Below, piece by piece: positions 13,470 through 27,900 of a stretch of DNA of 64,000 nucleotides. Each line of letters begins with the position of its first letter. Within the stretch, counting starts at the first letter, position 1. The translations under genes were made by a program, and so were the position numbers. Source of the stretch: Myxocyprinus asiaticus. Its lineage: Eukaryota > Chordata > Actinopteri > Cypriniformes > Catostomidae. The stretch is from contig NC_059374.1 of assembly GCF_019703515.2 (NCBI RefSeq), positions 21,136,595 to 21,200,594 of the forward strand, given 5' to 3'. Below the pieces are notes generated by a model. It saw only the letters and a list, made by a program, of their open reading frames with translations. It was not told the DNA's origin and ran no database searches.

Positions 13470-16400
13470 TATATATATAGGGGGTGACGTCACTAAGTGA
13501 CGAAACTCATGAATATTAATTAGGTTATGTGGGGATATATCAAATTAGATTTTACATTTTTAAAAATGGTCATTCTTGATGGTCAATTCAAGAGCTCCAA
13601 TTAATATTTCACATAAGTAATTGGATAAATTGATCCATACGTGATCTGAACATCAAACTTCAGCGCTGGATCGCCACTTGTTATAACACACACTAATGAA
13701 ATGGAAACTCCTGCTCAAGAACTGGAGATATTTCTTCTGCATTAGACACTTACCTGACGAAAGCTATTTCACAAAGTGGTGGGGACAAAATTGGCAAAGG
13801 CAAAAAGTGGAAGGGACATGTCCCACCCGTCCCACCCATAAATGACGCCTTCGGATGCTTGTGCATCAACTAAGACGCTGTAAATGTCCCGCCCCTTACT
13901 GAAACAGAAAATATGATTGGTTAGCAAATATTCAATCGCGTCTGAAATGAACGTTTTAATTGGTGGATCAGCCAAGTCGCACTGTCTGTCTTGCCCATGC
14001 CATCAATTGTGCTCACCTCCCGCAGCTCCATGCACGTTTGGAGATCATATCTGTACATTAAAAAAAAAAAAAAAAAAAAAAACAACAACAACAACAACAA
14101 TACAAACACACAATTCACTCAACTGTGCTGCGGCATAGCGTTAGATTGAAAATGTTTCTGGTCAAAAGCCTACTTGTTGTTCTGGTGGCCATTTTAGCAC
14201 AAATTTAGTCTATTTTTAAGACGCGCATTTCAATTTCATGACAAAATTCCACTGAAATGAATTGTGTTATTTTTACCAAAATTAAACAAAAACTTAAAAT
14301 ATTTATTTATTTATTTATTTATTTATTTTTTGTTAAAGATTACTCAATTCAATTTGATGGAATTTTGTTATGAAATTGAAATGTGTAATAATAATAATAA
14401 AAAATGTGTAATTTGTGTGTGTACAGGTTTAACATATTATTTACTTTTTCAGGCCCTAAGCTGTTTTCTTTAGTTTATGGTTCACACTGAACATTTAAAA
14501 GTTTGAATATGTACTGTATGTATAAAGTATAGAGTTATCTATAAAACCAAAGGAAATCAAATAAATGTACAAAAATATTTTCAAGATTTACATGTTTCAA
14601 TGTCATAACAAATTTCAGTCAAACTGAATTGAGAAATCTTTAACAAAATTAAGTAAAAAAAAAAAAAATTTTAAAAAAAGTTTGTTACCTATTTAATTTA
14701 GTTAAAATATCACAAAATTCAATTTGATGGAAATTTGTTATGCAATTGAAATGCGCAAATCTTTAAAATATTGAAATATGAAAACATTACTTACAGTAAG
14801 AGGAAGGACTTTCCTTTATATGACGTTTTCCAGAACATTAATATTTTATAGTAAGTACACTAAAGTTTAAAGGCTTGTACACAAAAGTGAAAAATCTCAA
14901 TCGTCCGTACAAACCAGTTCATTAAAATTAATCAGACTTTCTTATGATTCATATGAGAATGCATTTGATTCTCCAACTTGCATAGTGTGCTTATAAACAA
15001 GGGTTCATCAAGGGTTCATCAACAAGGGAAAGCATCTGAAAAATACTGAAATTCCAGGAGATTTTTTCACCCCAATTACATTTTTCCAGGACAGATGGCC
15101 AAAAAACTGTACAGTTCTGGAAATTGCTGGACTGGTGGTAACTCTAAGGATAGCACAAACACAAAGTAAATGTTTGCCACACATTACATACTATCTGGAC
15201 ATTCATACATTCATTGGACAAAAATGTGATAAGCAATTTTAAATATTATCTCCTTCTTGTTCCAGTGATTTTTAAATATATTGTCAAAATCATTCTTGAG
15301 TCAGTTGTGAATTGTAGCTATGTTGTATATGCCATTTGACATGGAGGTTGTTGTCTGCAGTTGTTCTACAAAGAAATAATCTTACCTTTGATGCTTATAG
15401 TTGTGGTTATGTAGGCCTATTTTCTAATTCACATTTTCATAACTATTTTCATAACTAATTATTTTCGTCTTGATGTATTTCTTTTAGAGGATTGGCCACA
15501 GCTCCTGTTTGCACTACAGAATAAGTGTTAATCACACCCGTATGGTAGATTTGTCAAGTTAAGTGTATATAAATATAGAGTATGGAATGTTATAGGGTGT
15601 GAAATCTATATATAAAAATAAAAGAGCAGGTAGTGAATTCTGCGACAGTGAACATACAGTAAAGTGACCAACTGAGCTATTTAATTATACCATATAGCAG
15701 CATACATCAGTAAAGTGACAAGAAAGTGAATGAGCAGAATGAGCATCCAAATGCAAGGATGAGTGAACTAGTGGCTGTTTTGACGGTCTGCAGATGGAAG
15801 CTGCTCTTAAATTTAGTCATGTGTTTGCCACTTAAAAAAGAAGCCACAAGGGGAGTGTTAAGACGAAACACTCTGTCAGTCAGAGACCTGTCAAAATTGT
15901 CAATAGTGGCAATGATTTTAGTAAGACAATCAGTTCACATGCACTGAAACCAATCTGTGACAGCTCAGGTGGAAACAATACCTGGTTTAAGCCTTCTGTC
16001 TCATAAAGGGATGCAGGTATTGTATAGAGGGTGTGATGAGTTTAGTTTATAGTGAAAGCGAAGCAGAACATAGACACACCCTGATGGACTAGACAAAGCA
16101 GAGTGGTTAGTAATTTCAAATCCACTGGGATGTGATATTTTCAACAAAAAGGGTTAGATCAGAAAAACAGTGGAATGTTTTTGTAATATTATTCTCAGTA
16201 CCTTTTGTACCTGCCCTGGAAAAGGCCACAAGGTACAATCTTGTCCTATCAAAAAACATGTTTTGTTATTTGAAATAACTGAATACTGACAGGTTAACCA
16301 CAAACTAAAGCAAAATAGACCTTTTTTTTTTTTTTTTTTGTTAGATTAATTCATTTTAACTAAGTATTTAGTTGATTTTCCACAAAGACTCCCATCTGTT

Positions 16401-17446
16401 GTTTATCTTAAGAGCTTTGTGATTGTTGGACTACATGCTGAATATCAAATATGGCATGCCATAGCTATGTTGGAGAAAATGCTTTGAGAATAATTGATCT
16501 GCCTCTGTCTTACAAGAGGAATCCCCTTTACTGTTTGTATATAAATTCAGTTTGCCCTGTTATCTTTGAAAAGGTGCTTGGTTTCATCAAGGGAATATCT
16601 TTTATGTGGTTGCTCTTGTAATATAAAAAAATATCTAACTATGATGTAAGTAGTAAAGGTAGAACCAAAACTATTAATACAAATAAATTATATGTCTTAA
16701 AACCCCTGTACAGTGACCAGCACCTTTAAAAAATAAATAAAAATACAATAAAGTTTTTGATGAAAGTACAATCCTAACCCTATTCTGATCAAGTAGGGCT
16801 GCTTACTTTGCTGTTTGCAGTCATTTTTGACCAGACACAGTACAGGTGTTTTTGTTTTGTTTTTGTTTTTTTGTTTTGTTTTTAAAGAATTTATATAATT
16901 TCTTCTTCCCTGAAGAAAAAAACAATAAAATTATGCATTTTGTGTTTTTTTTTTTTTTTTTTTTTTTTTAAAGATGTTATTTACATATAACATCTTATGT
17001 ATATGTATATTTACACATACATAAACCTAATTACATTAAAAGCCTTGTTGAAACATGAGGAAAATATGAGAATGTGTCCTGTTTCATGGGCAGATTGCTG
17101 CCATCTGGTGAAAAAAAAAAAAAAATAACATGACTTGAAAATCATGTTATGACAATAATAGCCGGTAGATGGCCTCAGTGTTCTATGCAGCCACTTACTG
17201 TGTTGTAATTCTACATTTTATCACAAGTTATGCATTTAGATATATTTTTCGACATTATCAAACTATCTTTTGTCAAAGTTTAGCATTTTTTAAAACTGTT
17301 TTGAAGTATCAGTTTTTGCAATAATGTCACATTATGCTTACAGTCAAACCTGACCAGGTGTTGAGAAGAAATAAAATAATAATTTTGTCACCAATCATTT
17401 ATTTCAAATTTAAAATGTAATAACTGTAAAGTTTCACCTCTTCATT

Positions 17447-17447
<1 letters not shown>

Positions 17448-17490
<43 letters not shown>
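17448..17490. repeat. (TC)n(TG)n compound microsatellite
   Basis: About seven TC units are followed by about fourteen TG units. Confidence 0.9.
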
Positions 17491-17614
17491 ATTTTATCTG
17501 CACTGTGGCTTTTTTATATATTGTATAAGACAAAATTATATTTAAACCATTCACAATGATGACTCTAAGACATTATAGATATTACAGATTCATTTTCTGG
17601 TAATGCATGATCTT

Positions 17615-17690
17615 CTGTAAAGCTGCTTTGAAACGATGTGTGTTGTGAAAGGCGCTATACAAATAAAAATGACTTGACTTGACCATCATT
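17615..17690 (+). repeat. SINE/LINE 3' tail fragment
   Basis: Contains gctgctttgaaacgatgtg, then ggcgctatacaaataaaaat and a (gacttgactt) tail. This is a common teleost retroelement 3' end. Nothing of a body or promoter is recognisable upstream. Confidence 0.5.
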
Positions 17691-18368
17691 TCCTATGGTC
17701 TATACATGACCACGAACAGCAAAGGTGTCGCTTTTTTTTTTTTTTTTTTTTTTAAACAAACACTTAGACTTATCAAGTCAAGTCCAAATTTGTTTTGTGT
17801 GTTCAGATGGCTAGTGGAGTAAAAGTCACAAAGTCTTGTACCACTCAGATAAATAAAACCATTTGTGTCTTATCTGAAAAATGTATTATGGTCAAAAATG
17901 ACCGAACAGAATAGGAAGGTTATTACTGCTTGAAACAAATCTGTACAAATATGCTCAAATATATGAACATATATTGTATATATATGTACATATATGGCCA
18001 TATTAAGATGATTGTGGTGTAAGGACATACATATAATCCTAACATGATATTAGGAATACATATATTTTTGAGCTGTTGAATGAATATAGCTTGCTCAAAT
18101 ATATGGATTTTTTTATGTAAATTTTTTTATGTAAGGTCTTGATGAGAAAGTTTGTTTGATAGAGATTTGACATACTTATAAGATGCACCAGTTACAGTTG
18201 TTGTCTAGGGAATTATCTGTTCAGTCAACAATATTGATGACAAAATTGTTTTGTAAACTTACAGTAGAAACCAGGTTTGAATAGTGAAGAGGTAATATCA
18301 GTGAAGAGTTCAGAAGGTCTCGTGTTGCTCTCTTCTTTGTTATGCTTTGTCGCACACCCTTTTCCTCT

Positions 18369-18470
18369 GTATAAATACAGAATCTGAATGAACTTGCAAT
18401 GAAGGAAGGTGAAGTTACTCGTTCAAGTTCAAGAGTTCTGTGGGTTGTTGCACACACAGGGTGAGGTATA
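18369..18470 (+). promoter_or_regulatory. TATA box and 5' non-coding exon of the ZP gene
   Basis: GTATAAATAC lies at 18369-18378. A donor (cagg|gtgaggt) lies about 85 nt downstream near 18461. The coding exon opens after an acceptor at 18911-18912. A start site near 18400 with a short non-coding exon is the simplest reading; it is inferred from motifs. Confidence 0.5.
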
Positions 18471-18923
18471 CTTTATTCTCTAGAAATGATTTATTTGGCA
18501 TACATTGCAAAATTCATTTTCTTGTCGGTTTCCAGTAAAAATATCTAAACATATCTAAACATTGGTCAAATTTAGCTTAAAACAAGAAAAAATTATTCTG
18601 AGAAAAATATGCTTAATTTAAGAAATATTCTAGGAAACGAGACAAAAGTAAATTGCACTTGTTTCAAGAATGTTTTTGAAAAAGAAATCCAGAAAACAAG
18701 ACCACAAATATTATTATTTATTTTATTTTATATTTTTGCAGTGTAAGAAATATTTGCTTCTGTATAATACTGCAACCCTGAAATGAAACTTTTTATTTCA
18801 TAGATTTGATGAATCATAAAATTTAAAATGTGTGGTTAGATACATTAATATTTGATGAAAAAAGGAACTTCTTCTCAAATGCTTGTCTTTTCAAATGGTT
18901 TGTCTTTGTTAGTTTGCCTCAAG

Positions 18924-19473
18924 ATGATCAGGCTAGCCCATCTGATTTACCTTACGGCCCTCGTTCTACAATGTGATGCTCAGGGTCTCCAAACGTGTCT
19001 TACTTCCCCTTCCTACAAACTGGCAGGTCAGTGCTCTATTCTCTTAAAGATTCAGTTAAACTTTCTTTATACAGAAAGAATTATGTATCTGTGATGATCT
19101 GATACACATACAGTATGTAAGTCTAATGAATAATTCAGAAGCATCTGAAATAATCAAATATTCATATCTTTCAGAAAATGCCGATATGACAGTGACATGT
19201 GGAACCAATCAAATGTATTTAAAAGTTCTGCTGTGTCCAATTTACTTCGGAGGATACAATGAATCTCTAATGGCCCTCAATGCTAAATTTAACATCCCAG
19301 CCTGCCTCGGGACAGCAGACTGGACTGCCAGTCCTCCTGTGTTGCAATTCAACTTCTCAATCTCTCAGGAAACACTGTCCCTTTGTGGCAACAATATGAA
19401 CGTAAGAGCTTTCTAAGGTAGTTCAATCAATTTCAAAGCTATTCACTTTTAAACAAGATGCACAGACTCAAAA

Positions 19474-19510
<37 letters not shown>

Positions 19511-21378
19511 GAAAAGAAAATAAAAAGACTTCCAGCATTTCTTGTTTGTTGCTTTTTTGTTGGTTAGATCACAAATCAAGTGGGCACAGGAGTATTCTCA
19601 GACTTCTCCCAAATCCAGTCTGTTAATATCTCTGGATTAATCAATTCCTGGGATCTCAGTAGCAGCACTATCACTTACCGGCAACAACTGACATACCAGT
19701 TTTCATGTGCGTATCCACTGCAGTATGTAGTCAACAACACTCAGATTGCCGTGTGAGTATAAATCCCAAAAATCTATTCATGAAAATCTATCATGTTGAC
19801 ATTTCTAAAATTCATACATGTACTGAAACTTACTAAAAAGCTTCTCTTCATGTGAACAGGTCAGGAGTGAGTCTTGCTATTAAAGACAACAATGGAACCT
19901 TCATCAGTACTCTAAGCATGAATCTTTATAGTGTAAGGATCCTTTCTTTATGTCTGAAGATTAAATAACATTTACACAAATTACAGAGTCAGTCGATACA
20001 AATTTCATTACATCCATCTCTTTATTTTCCAACTTTTAAGGCTGCGGACTATAGTACTAAACTCCAGATACCAGTAACTGGGCTGCAGTTGAAAACTAAA
20101 ATATTTGTTCAGGTTAAGGCAACAAATCTCACAAACAAGTAAGACTTTAACTCTTGGATGTATCAGAATGTACTTATTGAAATTCACAGCACTGCTTACT
20201 GAATTACAGATGTAAAAAAATACAATTTTGTGCATTTTAAGGTTCAATGTGCTGCTGGACCGTTGCTACGCCACAACAAGCCCATATCCATCCAGCAGCA
20301 CCTCCTATGACCTTTTAATTGGGTGAGTCATTCATAAAAAGTGGAATGAAAGAGCGCAGTTAAGAAGATGCCTAGTTCTCTTGTGACAACATCATCTATT
20401 GTTGTCTATAGGTGCCCTCGTGATCCACAGACAAAGATCGATTTGAACGGGATATCCCAGGAAGCTCGCTTCTCCTTTGAGGCTTTCCGCTTTTTGGAAC
20501 ATAGAAACCTGACTATCTCCACTTTCTATCTGCATTGTGCTACCAGACTCTGTGAGAACTCAACTTGCGCCTCCTTGATTCCGGTAATTAAAAATGCACA
20601 GTGATGCATATATGATGCTTTAATTGTATTAGAAAGTGGCAGTGAATCTTTTACAGAAGGTGGATATCATCATATCTTTTTTGTTTTGTAGAGATGTGTA
20701 CAAAAGAGAGAGCTGCAATCTCCAGTCAACTCGAGTGATGCAGCCACTATCTCCTCAGGACCAATCAGAACCAGAGTTGACAATGGTAAAAAGAAACATG
20801 TCAATTTTCCAAGCCTTTATGAATAGATAAATAAACCAAACCAAATGACTAATGAAACAAAATCTGTCTTTTTCTGTGTTGCTTCATCAGGTGTCCCTGT
20901 GACCTCTCAAAGTAAGAATTCACCAATACCAGTATCCTAAAGGGGTGGTTCACCCAAAATGAATATTCTGTCATCATTTACCCTAATGTCATTCCAAACT
21001 CGATTGACTTTCTTTCTTCCGTGAAACACAAGAGGAGACATTTTGAAGAATGTTGAATCTGCTCTTTTTTAAATGAAAGTGAATGGTGACTGAGCCTAAC
21101 ATTCTGTCTAATTCGTATGGATTTGGGACAACGTGAGAAAATGATGACACATTTTCAGATTTTGGTGAACTATCTCTTTAACTAGATAATAAACAAACCT
21201 TATCCAGACATTTTTACAACAAATGTTTTGTTATGATAATTTCATTTACTGTACAACTGATCTGTTTCCCCATGCATATCTAGCTACCTCATCAGGATCC
21301 ACCTGTCATGTGACATCTGTTGGCATAGCCACTGGCTTGTTGAGCTTCTTTCTACTGGACTGGGTGTCTGCATGGTGA
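18924..21378 (+). CDS. zona pellucida domain protein, ZPLD1-like
   Basis: A secreted protein whose ZP module polymerises into extracellular filaments. Coding exons: 18924-19026, 19175-19401, 19568-19752, 19860-19932, 20041-20138, 20242-20322, 20412-20583, 20692-20785, 20891-20911 and 21284-21378. They total 1149 nt, or 382 aa, with every phase consistent. Residues 1-20 (MIRLAHLIYLTALVLQCDAQ) form a signal peptide. The ZP-N part has segments such as LKVLLCPIYFGGYNES, PACLGTADW and VGTGVFSDFS, which I associate with ZPLD1. The ZP-C part has Cys pairs near RCYATTSPYP, GCPRDP, LHCATRLC and NSTCAS. A dibasic QKRE after the ZP-C part could be a cleavage site. Many N-glycosylation sequons are present. 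The C-terminus is a hydrophobic stretch ending the protein at AW with no basic tail, which suggests GPI attachment. An AATAAA lies at 21704. Human ZPLD1 is about 415 aa. Exact orthology is not certain. Confidence 0.87.
19470..19521. repeat. (A)n(GAAAA)n low-complexity tract
   Basis: About 20 A followed by six GAAAA units, inside intron 3 of the ZP gene. Confidence 0.85.
20941..21177. mobile_element. TTAA-type palindromic MITE, copy 1 (ZP gene intron)
   Basis: The left end aggggtggttcacccaaaat and the right end gtgaactatctct form the same inverted pair as the copies at 43123, 46762, 53858 and 61338. The right side is followed by TTAA and the left by the degraded CTAA. The arms contain gactttctttctt and gaaagtgaatggtgactgag. 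Confidence 0.8.
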
Positions 21379-21703
21379 TACAGCAAGATGCGGAAATTCC
21401 TTTGGCTACCATTTAATTGAAAGCAGCATGTCTTGACTTTGCAGATCTCTGACTATATGATGAGAATGTACAAAAGTTATGTGTCAGCCATCAACAGCTC
21501 TATTTCCCAATTAATACTGTTGATAATACGAATCTTTTAGTTCTATGATCTTTAAAAAAGAAGCATGTTCACAAAGTAGTGTTCACAACACCAACTTTTG
21601 CAACTGTTATATTTAAAGTTTATGCATGTATTACAGTTCTTGGGAATAATTATATCATTTTTATCTTGGGGATGTAAATGTAACAATTTCACATTTAAAC
21701 ATG

Positions 21704-21709
21704 AATAAA
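21704..21709 (+). terminator. polyadenylation signal of the ZP gene
   Basis: AATAAA, about 325 nt after the stop codon at 21376-21378. Confidence 0.65.
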
Positions 21710-21719
21710 AACGTGTTAG

Positions 21720-23585
21720 ACACCATCTTTGTTCCTGGGATTTAAAAAAAAAATATATTATATATTTTTTATTTATTTATTTTTTCAGAAAAATGTATTC
21801 TATATATTAATCCTATATATTACATATGGTAATTTTAACAGATTTTTAAACCACATTTCAGTCAAAATGAAAGTTTAATTACTTTAATAAGTTAGAGTAT
21901 ATTTTCACTTGACAGTATGGCAGCTCGAGTGCTCAGGTACTGTAATTATTGGTCACTTTATTATGGATTTACATATCACAGTTACATAACTAAAAAACTT
22001 TTGTGTTTTGTTCAAAAATTGTTTAAGATAGTTGAGGTTTGAAAAAGCTAACCATTTACGCATTCTGTGGACTAATTGCAAAAAATTGGTCTAATTTCTT
22101 CAGAACTACTCCCAAATAATAATAAAAAAAAAATATCGTATATGTTTACAATCTTATGATGAACAGAAATAAAAAAAATGTTGTCCTAACTTTGTAAGCA
22201 TATAATTTTGTTTAATAGAATATCTTGGCCCCTGAGTGGACTAGAAGCTCAATCTAAGTGTCATTAGAAAAGAGTTTATCACCAATAGTCGATAACATAT
22301 TTTTCTAATGATTTGTTTAGCATGCTTTTCCTGCTGGACTGCATATTTTGTTCTGGACATCTTAGAAATAACATTGGATTATTTACCCAAGCAAGCTCAC
22401 AGACAAGTAAACAATGGCTCATTTTGTAGAAAAAAAAGTAAAAGAATGTAAAAGCAGATATAAAGTTTTTGGCTATACTTGTGGCTTACAGCTGCATTTA
22501 TCAGTATATAATAAAGACGTTCGTATTTGATGTCTGATAGAAATCATATTTAATTTTGTGATACTTTTGAAAATCTGAAAAATTTGAAAAACTGTGGTAT
22601 TAGGACAACAAAATAAGCTGTACAGTCTTATTCTTGAGAATGAGAGCTTTCATTGGATAAATGACTAGTCCATTAAAATGCTATGTGAAAGACTTTCACA
22701 TTAATATTTCTACTACATTACCTCTAGGTAGCTCTTTTTTACTACACAGCTGTTTTCAGCCCTTATTTTGTTATTTCAAATCAAATCAAATCAAATCAAA
22801 TCAAATCACTTTATTGTCACACTTTATTTTATGTGACATAAATGAAAAATATATGGTGTGCTATGAAAAGTTTAGATTTTAAGCTTTCGAAAGATACCCC
22901 ATATGCCTGACTTATGTATCCAGGGATTTTAACATTTTAAGCGTAAACCTATTTTGCAATATAGCGCCCCCCATGGACCTGTTGGTGGGTCCATAGAGTT
23001 TAAGGGGTTTTAATAGACACAATTTCTGAAGCAGAATGTGAAGAGATTATTTCATAGAATAGACCTTATTCACAGTAGCACGGTACACTGAAAAAAAAGA
23101 ATGTTTAACGTTATGTAAAAATGCTACAGGAAAAAACTTTAATTGGTTAACGGGTAGTTACCTTAACATAAATGTTAAAAAGACAATACATGTCATTTTA
23201 TGGTAAAATATTTTTAAAATGTTGTTTTTTAGATGTAAAAAGTAGGAATTTACTGTGTAATAAATGGTAAAAATATATGTTATGTTAAACAACAGAATAC
23301 ATGTACTTTTACGGTTATTGTTAAATTATGGTTAAAAAAACTATAATCAGGCATTCCCAGAAGTCCCTGTGTGACCCATCACATTTTATTATATTTTATG
23401 GGCATAGTTATGCTTCTTATTTGTAATATCAATTATGTATTTTTGGGTGTTCCGTGTTATATTTTATGTTGTTTAGTTAAAGTTTATTGCATTATTTTAG
23501 TGTCACGTGTGTTATCCTGATGGTGTTTTGTGCTTGTGTGAGTGACACTATCTCTACATGTGTACATTAATTATTGCTCCTGGAT
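21720..23585. other. intergenic stretch
   Basis: AT-rich sequence without a gene. It includes a (TCAAA)n run at 22775-22807 followed by tcactttattgtcacac, a common teleost LINE-tail motif. No other structure is recognised. Confidence 0.5.
22775..22825. repeat. (TCAAA)n with LINE-tail-like flank
   Basis: Six TCAAA units lead into tcactttattgtcacac, typical of the reversed 3' end of a fish non-LTR element. Confidence 0.6.
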
Positions 23586-23984
23586 GGGCCACTCTTGATG
23601 AACTTTAAGTCATCACGTGGACTTAGGTTGAAGTCATTAAAACACATTTTTTAACCACTCCACAGATTTCATATTAGCAAACTATAGTTTTGGCAAGTTG
23701 TTTAGGACATCTACTTTGTGCATGACACCAGTAATTTTTCCAACAATTGTTTACAGACAGATTGTTTCACTTTTAATTGACTATATCACAATTCCAGTGG
23801 GTCAGACGTTTACATACACTAAGTTAACTGTGCCTTTAAGCAGCTTGGAAAATTCCAGAAAATGATGTCAAGCCTTTAGACAATTAGCCAGTTAGCTTCT
23901 GATAGGAGATGTACTGAACTGGAGGTGTACCTGTGGATGTATTTTAAGGTCTACCTTCAAACTCAGTTCCTCTTTGCTTGACAT

Positions 23985-24966
<982 letters not shown>

Positions 24967-25154
24967 AACAAAGTGTATGTAAACTTCTGACCCACTGGGA
25001 ATGTGATGAAAGAAATGAAAGCTGAAATGAATCATTCTCTCTCTCTATTATTCTGACATTTCACATTCTTAAAATAAAGTAGTGATCCTAACTGTCCTAA
25101 GACAGGCAATGTTTTCTGTGATTAAATGTCAGAAATTGTGTTTAAATGTATTTG

Positions 25155-25983
25155 CAGGGTCGGTCAACCCATTAGGCGACAAACGCGAGCGCCTAGGACA
25201 GCATCGCTTGGGGGGTGCCAATCTACTGAGCCAATAAGTATGTGTTCAATCTGTGACAAACAAAATGTGTTCTGTGTGTTCCGATGATGTGTTGTGGTGC
25301 CCCCCATGGAACAAATGGACTGTGTACTAAATGCCTTACTACCATACTACTCTTACTGTTTCTGTTAGACCTGTGTTTGGCAAAAAAACAGTGAGAGTAC
25401 TATGGATAGTATGCCATTGTGAACACGGCCATAAACTCAGCAGGGTTCGTGAACTGAAGTGATGCCTGATGAGTGAATTAATCAGTCTTTTGAGTCGTTT
25501 CTTCTCAATGAATTTGTCTAACGTACGGGCAGTAAAACAGTAACGGGATGCTTTAGAAGACAGAGAACAAAAACATCGCTGAATAAAGTGAATATTTACT
25601 TACAATTCAATTAAACAAAACCTGCAGCTGCATTCAGTTCTTTGCCAGTGATGAAGATTATGTGCGAGTGCAGTCTGTGAACGATTGTCTACTGCAGGTA
25701 AAGAGACTTTCTAAAGAAAAGTGTATCAAAACACTTATATTAAATGAAAGTGCTTAAAAGTACCAAAACCAAACCAATACCATGTTTTTTGGACATGTTC
25801 TTTGGAGTAGCCTTCTATATAAATACCATGATATTGGCCTACTGTATATAATAAAAATACCATGGTTTTACCATATTGTATCATCATTGTACCATGATAC
25901 TGCCACAGCAGGCTTTTAGAAAGGTAATTTTGATAAACTGGTGGGTCTCACCTAGGGTGCCAAATGGGGTAGGACCAGCACTG
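25155..25983. mobile_element. hAT-type MITE inside the Sleeping-Beauty-like right arm
   Basis: An 829-bp insertion with ends CAGGGTCGGTC and (inverted) CAGTGCTGGTC. It is flanked by a perfect 8-bp duplication TGTATTTG at 25147-25154 and 25984-25991. Removing it restores a continuous right arm. Inside I see no transposase. Sub-motifs gagcgcctagga near the left and cacctagggtgcc near the right extend the inverted arms. Confidence 0.85.
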
Positions 25984-27108
25984 TGTATTTGGTTAAGGTG
26001 TATGTAAACTTCTGACTTCAACTATATATGTATATATATGTTTGTCTGTTTTTTGTGTGTTTTTTTTTTTTTTTTCAAAAGTGTAAACTTGTATAGAGAG
26101 AACTGCATGGTAAGTAGTACGAGTTCAAACCTGGATCATGTCATTCCACAATCCCATTCTCTTCGTAAAATCTTCCTGTGGTTTACTCAGTGAATCTGTA
26201 TAAGATAACTCTCTCTCCCAAGGGAGCATGTGTTCTTTGTTTTTGCTGAAAGATAGAAAGGAAACTCATGTACTTCTCTTATTTGTAAAGTTACGGAGTC
26301 GAACAGAAGAATTGATTCCTGTATTAGAGTCGACTCCAATTCTAGGACTTGTCAGAGACGAGGAATCGACTCTTTTGGAGTAGACTTCCCATAACTACAC
26401 CAGAGCCCTTGTTCTATGAGCATTTTTTTTTTTTTACTCAACTGACCAATCACGCTCTCTTCAGAAGTTCGCCACTGACCAATCAGTTTCACTTTCGAGC
26501 ACACGCTGAAATACAGTCACAGTAGTTTTACTATGGTATGTGCTTGTGAGTCTCACATCGGAAAGATGGAAAATGCTGCATTCCGAGACTGTATACGGAG
26601 GTAGGATGAAAATCAGGTGTCTTTCAACTGTTCTGAGACCCATTTCCATAAAAGTTCCATTCATTCAACAGCGCTGTCGGTTAAAAGCCATTAAGATTAG
26701 GCAGCAAGTAAGCTGAATAAATGTTGTATGCAGCACAGTGTTACAGCAGTTCTGTGCTCGATCGACATGAACTTTCATCTCGTGCTCTCATTATGTATTA
26801 TGCACAAAAGTTCAGAACAGCTCTGCTCTGAGATCGGTTTGTGCATGCCGTTAACGTGCGCTGACCGTGTTAAAAAACGCTCCAGCTTTACTTCAACTGC
26901 ATAATTTCAAGTATGTTTGGCCATTAAAAGTGCTTAAAAAAATCTAAAATACACTCATGGCACCGTGGTTTTATGGACCGAGGAGGATATGGGAGCATTT
27001 TACCATGTTATGAAGGAGCACCAAAGCCTGTCAAAGCTGTTGTCAACAGAAACAACACACACACACACACATGTTGGTGCAGCTATCATTATGAGGACTC
27101 TCCATAGA

Positions 27109-27210
27109 CAGTAGCGGATTTAGGCACGGGCGACATGTGCAGTCAACAACTTTGGGGGCCTGTTGAAGCGGGTTTCGCATAGGGCGCCATACAAGCTAGA
27201 ACCGCCACTG
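27109..27210. mobile_element. 102-bp hAT-like mini-element
   Basis: Ends are cagtagcggatttaggc and, inverted, cagtggcggttctagct. A perfect 8-bp duplication TCCATAGA lies at 27101-27108 and 27211-27218. It is very short for a transposable unit and has no coding capacity. Confidence 0.85.
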
Positions 27211-27463
27211 TCCATAGACATAATGATTTTTATACTGTACGAACTATAGATTCTATCCCCTAACCCTACCCCTAAACCTAACCCTCACAAAAAACTTTCT
27301 GCATTTTTACATTTTCAAAAAAACATCGTTTAGTATGTTTTTTAAGTGATTTGAATTATGGAGACACTAGAAATGTCATTTATGATGCCACATTTATAGC
27401 ATAATACCCTTGTAATTACCAGTTTGTAACCTAGAAAAAGTCCTCGTAAACCACTTAAACCTG

Positions 27464-27468
<5 letters not shown>

Positions 27469-27500
<32 letters not shown>
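27469..27500. repeat. (CA)n microsatellite
   Basis: About fifteen uninterrupted CA units. Confidence 0.9.
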
Positions 27501-27502
<2 letters not shown>

Positions 27503-27689
27503 TGCACAATACAAAACAATTCTTTAATTGTTCAATTTATTTAAAGAGGTCTTAAATTTGGGGGCATAAAGACAGGAATCATGATATGACCTAATGTGAT
27601 TATCAAACTTCAAAAGAATAATATTGAATTAAATAAATGCATGCGCTGAGTCTTTCAGAGTGAAAACGCAGCACTGTTGTGATGAGGAG

Positions 27690-27900
27690 GAGGGTGGGGC
27701 CGGGCCGTGTGTGCGCACGCCCCAGCCCCCAATCGGGCTAATCAGCCGAGGAGAGGGATATAGATGAGCCGGATGTGGCAGTTCGGGAGAGAGAGAGCCA
27801 CACGCAGCTGCCGTGTGTGTTTATGTTTGTGTCTTTTTGTTTAAGTTTTCATTAAATATTACTTTGATGGTTCATCCGGTTCCTGCCTCCTCTTTTCCCA
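27690..27900 (+). repeat. GC-rich dispersed repeat
   Basis: Runs from gaggagggtggggccgggcc through gggagagagagagccacacg to ggttcatccggttcctgcct. I recognise this as a recurrent cyprinid sequence, but I cannot place it in a class. It contrasts sharply with the AT-rich flanks. Confidence 0.45.

Larger units (their letters stand above)
13480..18360. other. intergenic stretch, low-complexity and repeat fragments
   Basis: No gene is seen. It holds A-rich and (CAA)n sequence at 14059-14100, (TTTA)n at 14299-14328, several poly-T and poly-A tracts, and (TC)n(TG)n at 17448-17490. A retroelement-tail-like segment lies at 17620-17690. A short open frame at 15726-15947 shows no family signature. Confidence 0.5.

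Noticed and set aside
13769..13975. Short frame near cccacccgtcccaccc
   Set aside because: Appears to be part of a repeat; no signature and no neighbouring exons.
27255..27300. Telomere-like cccctaaccctaccccta run
   Set aside because: It is short and degenerate and, as at 32120-32150, sits within dispersed repeats, so it is not evidence of a telomere or fusion point.
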